From Linyphia triangularis (lineage: Eukaryota > Arthropoda > Arachnida > Araneae > Linyphiidae): 64,000 nucleotides of DNA. The DNA lies in assembly GCA_963978545.1 (NCBI GenBank), contig OZ021730.1:2364701-2428700 (forward strand). The letters are read 5' to 3'. Position numbers and translations under genes: made by a program. Shown here piece after piece: positions 23,801 to 35,800 of the stretch (its first letter is position 1; the number at the start of each line of letters is the position of its first letter). The notes beneath the pieces were generated by a model. That model worked only from the letters and a program-made list of their open reading frames with translations. It had not been told where the DNA came from and searched no databases.

Positions 23801-26800
23801 TTCCAGTCACCTAATGGACTCAGCTAACAACTAACTCCATTACCCGCTCTCCTGAGCTTTTATAGGGGAGGCGAACATACGTGAATCTTCTAGAGATAGA
23901 CATTTGGAGAACTTTCCAGATCGTAGTCGAAAAGTCCTATACATGTACATGGGGACCGAAAATGTAGCCAAATGGTCGCCAAGTTTGGCGACAAAAATTA
24001 GTCTCCAAAACCGTTGCCAACTTGGCTCTATCTCAAAAATTTGGCGAGATTGCCATTACCATAATGTTAAATGCCCTGCTCCTTGTAAAACTCGCTTCCC
24101 AGCGTTACCTCTGTAAAATTCGTTATCAAGCATTAAGACCCATATTGCCGGGAAGCCAACTTAATACGAACTATTGCACTGCCTTATGCAAAATGTACAT
24201 AAATGTTCCTATTTACAAAATTAACACTGCGAAATATTTACAAATATACAAAAATTCGTAACAGTATTTTATAGACAAAGGATAGGAACGGCCTAAGAGC
24301 AAAATGCTGTGCATGTAAGAATGAATTTTGGCGCCCCTTATAATGAAAACGAGTAAAGAAAACCCCTTCAAAAATGGTATAATACCAAATACCAAAAACT
24401 AATAAGTAGTTATAAATAGTAAATACTAAAGTAAAGTATTTAGTACATTTTCATTTTTTTTATTTTTTTTAACTAAACTTCTTCTATTATTAATTCTTTT
24501 AACTGACTTTTTCAAATTTCAATAGGCGTGATGTATTGTATCTGGTTGGTTGTATTCAGATTATCTGGCGCCGTCAGCAACACGAGGGCTATAATGCGCC
24601 GAAACATTCGTCATTAGACAAGCCAACATACATTTACAAACACCCATGCCCAACACGGGACTCGGAACCCCCCAACCTCGCGGTCTAGAAGCTAGCACGC
24701 TAACCACTATACCGTTTGATCTGTATTGTATCTGAGTTAAGAGCTAACTCTTAAATTCTTTTACTCAGTTTATAGTTTTTGTCAGCTAGAAAATAACAGG
24801 CACTTTTTTTTTTTAACTACGGCAAAAGTTTTATTTTATCTACTATTCAGGGGAAAATATTAATTAAAACAAATATTACAGGAAATTGATTAAAATAATC
24901 TGCATTATACTCTTAATAGTGAACCTTCCTAGCTTCAGGAGCCGAAAATGTTTGTATCAGTACATCCTAAACTAATGACGATAAAATAATATTTTCAATG
25001 GAAAAAATTGCAAGGCTGTTGATGCTTTCTTGCGAAAGAGTGGACCTTAGGTAGGATAGACTAAATTTCACTCTAAATAACATAAAATTTTCCATTTTTA
25101 ATATATTATTATTTTTTAAAAATATTTTTCTCATTTTACGCTCTTCTCAAAATCGTATGAGTGCGATCGCTTACGTCGCACCTGATAAAAGAGTAGGTTC
25201 GGGTATTGTGAAATAGGCAATCGAAAATACTGCAAGAGAGTTAATTAGCACTCCGAAGATTTGCCATAAATACAACAAAGAGTATGTTCGGGTATTGTGA
25301 AATAGGTAATCGAAAATACTGCAAGAGGGTTAATTAGCACTCCGAAGATTTGCCATCCATAAAACAAAGAGTATGTTCGGGTATTGTGAAATATTAGGCA
25401 ATCGAAAATACTGCAAGAGGGTTAATTAGCACTCCGAAGATTTGCCATCCATACAACAAAAAGTAGGTTCGGGTATTGTGAAATAGGTAATCGAAAATAC
25501 TGCAAGAGGGTTAATTAGCACTCCGAAGATTTGCCATCTATAAAACAAACACATACAATCGAAGTTAATATAATGGATTTAATAAAAGGTTTAAAAATAG
25601 GCATTTTTAATTGAGTAACAGCACCACTTATCTTATTATTGTTTAAATATATATTTATTTAGGCTTAATATGAGGCTGAAATTATCTTTCCTTTCAGCCG
25701 AGGCCAGACTGAAGTTCAAGGACATCATTAACACCGTTGCCACCGTGGGGGAATTCCAGGTAATTACATATTTCCTCTCCAATTCAAAGATATCGTTTCT
25801 TGAGTCACACCCAACCACACAGCTAAATACTTAGCTTCGTGAAAAAAAAAGACTTCATGAGTATGTTTATAGAAAGAATTGTAACTCAAGAGGGGGGGAA
25901 CATCACCTATCTTCTTTCATTTTAATACTCACTCATTTTAAGGGGGTGCGGTACCGAAAATAAAAAAAACTTTATTTATGTACATTTTTAAGTCAAAAAT
26001 TTATTTTATGTATAAGATACTATTTATATATCTTTGAGAAAATGTTTTTTTAAATATTGTGTTTTGTTATTTAAAAAAAATTTAAAAACCAAGAAAAATC
26101 CATAATAATTGATGTTTGCGTATTTCGATATAAGTCAAGAAAAATTTAAAAAAATTTCAAAGTGAAAGCTTTCTGTAATACATAATTATATAAAGAAAAT
26201 TTCGTCTTCACAGAATTTTGATAGGTGAACTAAAAAAAATTTAAAAAATTCTCAAAGTTAAAATATTGAAATTTTTGCTTTTTTTTATGTTATCTTTTAC
26301 GTTAAAAATTATATTTTAAAACAGAATTAAAAAAATAAAATTCTGGGAAGACAAAATATTTAAAACTATATAAATTAAATGCTCCAAAAATTTGAATAGC
26401 CAATTGTTAATGGTTCTGGAGATATATCGATTTGAATATGCAACATCTGTGAAAAACACTAGTGCTCGAAAAACGCACTTTAAGCAGACGCTTCAGGGTG
26501 TTACGCCCATTAGTGATGTTTAAATCACAGGTAATTTTGTGGCGTTCTAATCACCGGAGAAATAAGATAAAAACATCATTCTCTTCAGGAATGTATGAAC
26601 TATTTTTTTAAATCAGAAATTTTTTTTGGGATTTTTGAAGAAATTTCGGTACCATACCCCCTTAACCTTCCGTCCGTCGTGTGCAACATGCTTCGCTGAG
26701 ACAGGGCGTCGCATTTGAAAGCAAAGTGAACACATAATTTAGTTCATCTATACAATTTCCAAGTGGAGAACTTCTTTATGAGGAGTATATGATAATGGAG

Positions 26801-29800
26801 CATTTTAAAACCGTCGCTGTGCGAGGTGTTCACTCAGGTATCGACTTCGTTATTACATTAATTTCACATTTCTTACACTAATTTTCACTTTCTACACTAA
26901 TTATTAGGGCAGGGAAATGCTAACAAAACACAATTTAAAAGTCTTCCTTTACCTGATAAAACGTTTTGATAATTATATTCATTTTCCCTATGAAACATTC
27001 TAATGATTAAATTTATTTTCTGATTAAATGTTTTCCCAATTCAATTAAATTTTCCAATGAAACATTTCTCAAATTCAATTTCCCGTTGAAACATATTCTT
27101 AATTAAATTCAATTTCCCGATGAAATATTTTATTGATTAAATTCAGTTTCCCTTTGAAACCATTTTTCTAATAAAATTCAATTTCTGAAAAAAAAACATT
27201 TTGCTAAATAAATTTAATTTCCAGGTGAAATATTTTCCTTATTAAATTAATTTTCCTGATAAAACATCTTTCTAATTCATTTAATTTCCGAATAAACATT
27301 TTACAAATTATATTTAACTTCCTGATGAAATATTTTTCTAAATAAGTTCAAATTCCTGCGGAAACATTTTACTATTTGATTTCAATTTCCATATGAAAAC
27401 TATTTGCTAATATTTAATTAGTTAATTATTTAGCATGAATTTATCAATTTCCCGATAAAACATTTTACAAATTAAACTTACCTTCGCGATGAAAAAATTT
27501 CCTAAATAAATTCAACTTCCCGAAGAAACATTTTGCTAATTGAATAATACAATTACTCGATAACACAATTTTCTAATTAAATTCGATTTCCTAATGAATC
27601 ATTTTTCAAATTAGATTATTTCCTAATTTCTCGATGAAACTTTTTCCTATTTATCTACTTTCAGAATGTGAAATACATAGAACTAAAGAAGGAACACGGT
27701 CTCAACAACGGTATGGAATCTCCTCAGCCTTCCAGTCTCGAGACCAGCGGTTCCTCCTACAGCTCTCCTCTAACTCAAAGCTTCCAGCCCTACTGGCGGT
27801 ATCGTCTGTCCACCAGCAAGCAGCTACTTCCACCTCCGAGATCACCCGACCAAGCTTCTTCTCCGCCGAGATCTGTTCCATCCTACCACAGATCCGTGTC
27901 AGAATATCCTCATGGATACAGGACTGCTCCAGAAGATCAAGTAGTCCCCGGTCAGCGTGCGGAAGAGTTTTCTTCAATATCCAGTGACTGGGAGTCTGGA
28001 CAGATGTTCCAAAGCTTGCCGTTCTATCCAAGGATAAGAGTCGGTTCAGAACCCCGTCTTCCCAGTGATCACAGAAGATATTCTTCTGATGGCCTGAAGC
28101 AGATTGGTCAACAGGATGTTCGATTGCAGCAGGCTGGGTACCAGTTTCCAGATCGCCAACCAGTTGGCTACCAATATCCGGAACAACAGTCAGACTGGTA
28201 TCACCAACAAAGGTCATTGAATCACCACCTTGCGCAAAACAATGATGGTTGTTTATCACAACAACTGGAACACATCAATCAGAGGGATGTCAGATCATCA
28301 CATGTTGGTTACCAATATCCTGAACATCAGCCTCCTAGTTACCAGCAACAACATTCGGCTAGCCAGCATGATGTTAGAATGCAGAAAGTTGGGTACCAGT
28401 ACTCTGACGTCCGTTCTTCTGGTTATCAACTTCACGAGCAGCGTCAGCCACAATATACGAAACAAGAGGTGGCGAGATACCAGCAAGGTGAGGAGCAGCA
28501 CGTCAGACGACATCCTGCTGGTGATAGGCTGGTTGGCTTTCAAAACTTTCACAAGTTGGAACCAGAAGAGACCATAGTCCACAGATCAAGTTCAGAAAGG
28601 AGATCTGGCGATTCCTTCAGGGAGTTCCATGACGAAGTGTTCAGAACCAAACCCGAACCTTCCATAGCGAGGAAGATCGAATCTCTGCACGGAATTCATT
28701 CCAATGAGCCCGGGAAAGATTACAACTCCTTACCCTACGAATCTCCGTCGGCGTATCACCTATCAGACATATCTCCCCGCGCGAGAAACGACCCGGTGGT
28801 GGAAGACCTCCAGACTTCTGCCAATCTCAGAAATGTCGCCAGAGCCCTTTTTAAGGACCCGTCCCGGACTTCAAGGAGGGATGACATCACAAATCCTCGC
28901 CAAAACGCGCTATTAGATCCCCCCGACAGAAATTCCACGCGCTTCTCAAATTCCAATAACGTCAAACACAGCCAGCGATCACATTCCAGTCCGAGTCATG
29001 CAGGTTATATGAATGACGGCAACATGTACTTTAGTCCCACCCACGAAAGTCAAGATTTCAGATCAGTAATAAAAGCCTCTGTTCCAAATTGCAGTACAGA
29101 ACACTCCACAAGCGTATATTCTAGTCCTAACCGTACTGCTTCTATGGAGCGCGTACCTACTAGCTCGGGCACTATAAATCGCCCTGTGGTCATGAGCATG
29201 AGCAAAATACAATGCAGTTCCGACCTTAGCATGGACAATGCAAATTCTTCATTCCGTCCAGGAAACAGTGAACTAACAACTGCAAGTCCCGTGAGCAACA
29301 CGCCTCCTATGGATCCCAAACAATCATCAAGACCTTCTTCCATCAATTCCTGCTCGAATCTGGATTCCGAAAAGGAACTTTCGAATATGGAAAGGGATTC
29401 CACCCCTCCCCCGTTGCCACCAGACAGAAGGCAGAAGCCCGAGTCTGACGATAAGACTGATAACAGAGACATCAAAGTGGTGAGTACATACATTTCTAAT
29501 TGTGTGAATCGACAGCTGATAAGGTGCGATAACAGTCGTTTGATGCGATGTTCGGTCGTTAATCGGCCCTAAAGGGATAAGAGAGAGATTACTTTGGGTT
29601 CAGTATGTGGCTTGTTGGGTAGCATGCAATTGCACGCGTTTTGCGATCTAGATCGAGAAACCTGCGAAGTTGTCAGACAGCTGTCAAACATCAAGGTAAT
29701 GTTTACTTTGTTGCTGATTTATTTTGAAAATGATTGTGTAAGAGGAATGGATTTTCCTCTAAGGGCCGTATTATACAGAGACACTCAAGTAGCGAACGCG

Positions 29801-32800
29801 CGCACTGCTTCAGATAAGCCACTCGAAGGGAAACATGCAAGCGAACTTTTTATACTTGGCAACTGCTGTGGCTAGAGGTTGAGTCTTGAAATCCTATGGA
29901 GCTTATCAAACTGAGCCACAGTAGTGGCCAGCCCTAAGGTCTTTACTGTGGCGCGCGTTCGCCACTAGAGTGGCTCTGTATAATAAGAGCCTAAAAGTGT
30001 GAGTGACTGTATATGTTGAAAAATATATTACATGCTTGTAGACCAAGAGGCGACTGCAATTTTTGGACCTCATCGAACATCATTCTGAATTTTTTTTATA
30101 GAAATTGGGGAAAAGTGAGTAGCTTATGAATCCACTGGTCTGCCGTAGCAAAAATGGCCGAAACTGATCAAAAATCGACTTGGAATGAGTTGAACTAAAA
30201 TTCGATTGCCAAATATGTCATAACTTGCCAAAAAGAGAACAAACTTTTTCGTCTGGCAACCCACTGAAATTTTGATTTTCAATGAGAAAAAGCGCAAACG
30301 ATTTCTGATTTCTGACTCGGAAAACTTGTGTTTTTTAAAAGTAAGCCAAATCGGCGACATCAGTTACGTCATCAGGGACGTAATGTTTATTGCCAATTTG
30401 GCTCATTTGTGAAAGATGCAAGTAAGTCATAGCCACACATCCGAATCGTCTGCAACCTTCTTAATTGAAAATTAAAGAGTGAGGGTTACCAAATAAAAAA
30501 AAAGCTCATTTTTTGGCAAGTTATGGCGCATTTGGCAATTGGATTTAGTTCAACTTATTAAAAGTCGATTTTTGACCAGTTTCGGCCATTTTTGCAAAGG
30601 CAGACAAGTGGATTCGTAATCTACTCACTTCTCTCCAATTTCTATAAAAATTCAGAATAATGTTCGATGGGGTCCAAAAATTGCAGTTGCCTCTCAGTCT
30701 ATTGGTTATTAACCGAAGAAGGCTTAACATAAAGATCTTTATTTGCAACTTCCTCTCAAACTAGTTAGAATATGTTGATAACAGGGTTCGAACACCTCCT
30801 GAAAAACTCCTGAAATTTTCTTTTTTTAATAAGGACCCTTATAACTGCTGAAAATAATGTTTCTATTCATGATATTTCTTTTTATCTCCTTAAAATTTAT
30901 CATTGAAGGGTAAAAAGATTAGTAAAACTCTAAAACGTAGAGGTTTTTTCCCTCGATATAACGTCTTTGAAATTCTTACCGTACTTCGGAGTACTGCGCA
31001 TGCGCTTCGTCACTACAGCCGCAAAGAAAAATCTTCGGACAATCCCAGGATGCACCACAATCTTCGACAAGTAGGAGCGTAGAGAGAAGATATATTATTA
31101 GACCATGTGATTATTTTGCTTCGTTAACTCCTGAAAAACCCCTTAGTAACTCCTGAATTTTACTATCGAAGATTAAATATGAACCCTGCTTATTAGCTGT
31201 CTGTGCATTTCACATGGCCTGCCAAGTGAGAGACAGACCAGTGCTTTTATTGCGCCGTCAGGGCAGAGGCTAGTGCCCCTAGGTCCACTTGTAGATCTTG
31301 CGTTTGTGTCTGCTCGTTGTTCAATGCCCATGATCCCCTCATGACCTGGGATCAAACTAAAAAGAAGATTAAAACCTCTCTCAACAAGGAATCTCGCATG
31401 GAAAATGAAACTAGTCTTGCTTCCATTTCAACAGACAATGATAGACTACTTGACGGGGGCTAGTCTTGTAAGAGGCCTACAGTAGGTTTTTCTTCTTGTA
31501 TTGCACACTTTAAATTGCATTAAAAATTTGCTTTAAATTGGTTCATTCAAACTTCTGTTATCTTTAGTAAGAATTTGTTTCACTAACTAAAACTGGACCT
31601 AACAAATCAAATTTACATATTGCAATTATGATCTTGAAACAGTATGCCTTTACAAAAAATGAAAGTAGTTTTAAAAAGAGATTTGAACTTCCTAAAGAAC
31701 ACAGTATCATTTTAACCGCTCATTTCCTGATGAAACTTTGTAAGTCCTTTTTGTTTTCTTATGGTACTGTATTAATTTAAATGCTTTGAGACCCATTGGA
31801 ACTTTAAAATCGTTAGTTCTTTGAAGTTCGTTCGTCAATTGTTGGATGCAGGCTTACCTTTCTTAGAAAGCTTGTATACAAGTATATTAGACGATGTAAG
31901 ACCAGGATGAGATGCTTAGAAGATTGAATTTCGTCCATGTGTCAGTATATAAATATAAATAATCTTGTGCCGCCATCCAACAATCGAAGGACGAACTTCA
32001 AAGAAGTGGATTTCAAAATCCCAATCCGTTTCAACGCCTTTAAATGAATACAGTACCATGACAAAACTTACAGGATTTATAAGTTTTTGCAGTAAAAGGC
32101 CCTAGAGTAGCTTTTGCGCCATAAAACCCGAACCAACCAACTTTAAAGTCCCATCCTTAAATAAAGAAAACAAACGAGCTCGGTACTATTTTATAATAAA
32201 TTATCTTTCTTTTTTTAAAATTTTCCAGCTGGAACCAGTGTCGTGCAGTGGCGGTAAAGTGAAGGACCGGGTACAGCACTTCGATGACATGGAGAAGAGG
32301 CGGAACACGAAAAGAACGCACTCGCCCCTCACTCCCAAGGAGAACAGGGGGACGGTGATGCACAAGGTATGCCACATAATACTCATGCACACCTAATATC
32401 ACCAAAAAAAGCAAGTTTGATTTTGACACTCCCCACTAGTCAGGATAATTCCCTATGCTCGGTATGCTACAATTATCTAGCCAAGTGCATTTAGAAACTA
32501 CCCTCTATAAAACCTTGAAATTTGGTGCGTAGGTACAAATTTAATCACTTAATGAAATAACTTAAATTAAGAACTCGAAAATTACCGTCAAATATTTTTT
32601 ATTTTAAATTTTAAATCCTTTCGTCAATGGATATGCAGTGGCTCCACCTGGTTTTGTCTTTTACTATTTTAATTAACATTTATAATAGATAGACAATAAA
32701 TGAAAACAATTTATGTCATTGAATGAAGTGATCATTTTCGTACCTACTCACCAAATTTCAAAATTTTCTACAAAGAAGTTTCTAAATGCACTGGGCAAGA

Positions 32801-35800
32801 AGATTGTAACATAGCGAGTATAGGGAACGATCCCCTTTCTAGGACTTCCTTTTAAATATTCAAAATGTCACCATGCGATAAATGTTAGGTTAAGAGAGAT
32901 TTTAAGGCCTAATGCTTTATTTATTTATTTATTTATTTAGTTATTTTTGACAGAATATCTCCCGTAAGTATTGTTGAACATCGCAAATATCATTATTTAA
33001 TTATAAAAATGTACCACTTTTTTTTTTAAGTTCTATTTTTTTTAAGTTTTCGAGTTTACAACTATTCATGTTAGCAAAATGGTACTGGTTAATGAAGGAA
33101 ACCGGGTTTTTGGAAAGATTGGCCAATTCAGTCGAAACTCGAGCATCGTTCCAAAGAAACATAACTTTAATTTTTTTTAAAATAAACATGTCAAAACCAT
33201 CACAAACATATTTTTCAGTCCTCCGTTCTTTCTTATAAAAATTATATTTCAATTTTAAAACTCTGCATCAATATTTCAAAACTTCCAGCATATTTTACTC
33301 AGCGCTGGGCGATATTGGCCAAGATCCGTAGCATCGGCACGTGTACAACGGTTCACATCGAGGTTGGTCACTGTTGGACGATATTGGTCTGCGTATTACT
33401 GCTACTGGGGATAACACAGGCTTGCAAAAGTTGTCAACACCTGAACGAATCAAGACATTTCGAGATGTTTCCCAGTACGTATCGATCCCTAAACCGTTTG
33501 TTTTGAATTGCTTGGGAAAGTTCGCATGCGAGGATATAAATATCGTCAAGACGTTGAATTTGAGTAGGTTGGATTTTGTGCACTGAAATTTAGCACTTGC
33601 TTTTGGTGAGTCTGAATTATCGATGTATCCGAAGTTGTACGCACTGATACTTTGTTAAAGCTTAAAAGCGAACTCGCTGATGTTTAAAGAAGATCTGTAA
33701 ACTTCTGAGACAAGGAATAAATTGTGGTGAATCTTGCAGTTCAACTCGACGCCATTAACACGTGTAGTGCGCTTCGTATCGCTACGTGTAGATTGAAATT
33801 TACTCGATACAGTTGAGTAAATATATTAGGGCCATTGTTTCTCATCGCAGTAAAATATATTTACGTTTAGAATGAAATGCTTATAGACATTCATTCCACA
33901 CGTTTACGCAGCGTTGCCAGACCTCCGACTTAAAATTCTTAGGTAGGCAATTTCTCACTAGGGCATTTTGGACATAGTATATTTAATAATATTTTTATGT
34001 AATGAAATATCAATACTATTTCAAAAACTAAGACTTCATGCACTTTAAAAAGTACTAAGAAAGGCACTATGTCAAATTACAGGTGAGGGGAAAAACAACA
34101 GCGTACTGTCAGCCACCGATGGCTGACGCGGCACTCAACGTGTTAATGATACTACCCTGAAATAAATAAAAATTAAACAAATTTTCAGTAATTTGCTTAA
34201 AACAATGTAATTTTTTAGTTTTATATCATATTTTACACTGCCAGCCATCGATGGCTGACGCGGCCTAAACGGAAAATTATGTGTTAGCCACCGATTGTAA
34301 GAATCCTGTCTGCATATATACTAAACTTCAACTTAACTAGACATCACTTAGACGGTAGATCGTCACAGTGCTCATAGGTATTTAATCCATTTTGGCGGAG
34401 TGAAGACATAATTCTCGCCAAACCTTACAGCCTTTTGTTCTCTACAGGGTTGTGGTTTGGCGAACATTATGCTTTCACGCCGCCAAAATGGATTAAATAC
34501 CTATGAGCACTGTGACGATCTACCGTCTAAGTGATGTCTAGTTAAGTTGAAGTTTAGTATAGTAGAGGTCAGCGATACATCGATACGACGATATTTTTAT
34601 CGATATATCTAAAAAAAATATCGATATTAAAAATATCGTGCTATCAAAAACTTAAAAATTAAAGTTTGGACTTGGCTGAAAGACAATTAAAATGTCACCA
34701 AGATTCAATATTTTGCCATACATTTAAAAGCTATTGAAACTTTTTAATATATTTGTAAAATCACTGCACCAATTAAGCGAAAATATAACTTTTTTGTTTT
34801 GTAATAAATCCATTTCAGATGAAAAAGTAGCCACCTTAAAAGAACAATCATGAAATGCAGAAATTTGCCCCGAAAAACTATTATTTCTGGCAAAATTAAA
34901 AATCAAATAAAAAAATAAAAAAATCGTGTATCGATATATCGATATTTTTTCTATGAAACGATATGGCATCGATATTTATTTTGATCGATATTTCCGAACT
35001 TCTAGTATATAGCGAGTTATATTTCTTTTGGTTTTCATTTCAACCATAATCCCTCTGCTGTGCATGAGACAGCAGAAGTGCATTGTGGGTGGTGATCTAC
35101 ATGGACGTCACAAGGAGCGCTGCCCTCGGAAGTTTCGCTTCAGCTGTTTCTTTGTTCATGCATCATTGTTTTCGTTGAATACCAGTTATTTCGTAAAATG
35201 CGGCTCACGAGGTCAGACTACTTAATGAGTCAATTCATTTTTACTTAATGGCTCATGAAAAGGAGTAGCATTAATGATACATAGAGGTGTAGCAGGAATA
35301 GATCCCCAACTTAGATCTTAGATCATAAATAAATTCTGTTGTACTTGCCTGAGGGGTTGATCCCCAACAAAATAAACTTCAATCACAAAGAGTCCCTTAA
35401 ACAATAAACAATGTGGTCTAACACCTTCGACGCTTTTGAAACAGCATTTTAAAATCAAGAAATTTTATTAAGCGTATTGGTTTTACTATTGTTTATTTTA
35501 TGAAATTTTATACACCGCAGATAGATTTTTATGAATAAAATGTGAAAACAAAAGCAGGAAAATTTGAAACAGTTTCAATTAGAGAACAGCACCCTCTATG
35601 TTTAAAATTTTGAACTAGTTATTTTTTGTTTTAAAAAACTTTTATCTAATAGACTGAGAGGCGACTGCAAATTTTGGACCCCATCGAACATCAGTCTGAA
35701 TTTTTTATAGAAACTAGAAAAAAGTGAGTAGATTACGAATCCACTGGTCTGTCGTGGCAAAAATTGCCGAAACTGGTCAAAAATCGACTTTTAATTAGTT

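Larger units (their letters stand above)
20879..25190 (+). other. Intron 1, proximal part
   Basis: Holds a repeat block (21113-21237) also found at 37856-37965, a G-tract (22268-22280), a C-tract (22631-22643), a TATC microsatellite, a solo-LTR candidate and a SINE (listed separately). No other gene was recognised. Confidence 0.6.

Noticed and set aside
25191..25551. CRISPR-like regular repeat
   Set aside because: Units are contiguous with no unique spacers, and the sequence is eukaryotic.
27702..28259. 185-codon minus-strand frame opposite exon 3, and several others at 28298-29493
   Set aside because: Shadows of the strongly supported exon 3; no domain and no splice or start context.
29640..29697. 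Possible extra exon ending AACATCAAG before GTAATG
   Set aside because: No good acceptor precedes it, and the frame gives nothing resembling the family; exon 3 to exon 4 is already phase-consistent.
32780..32800. CACTGGGCAAGAAG as a trace of the ankyrin ALHWA motif
   Set aside because: It lies in the foldback arm shared with 54786-56065 and has no open frame in the right phase.
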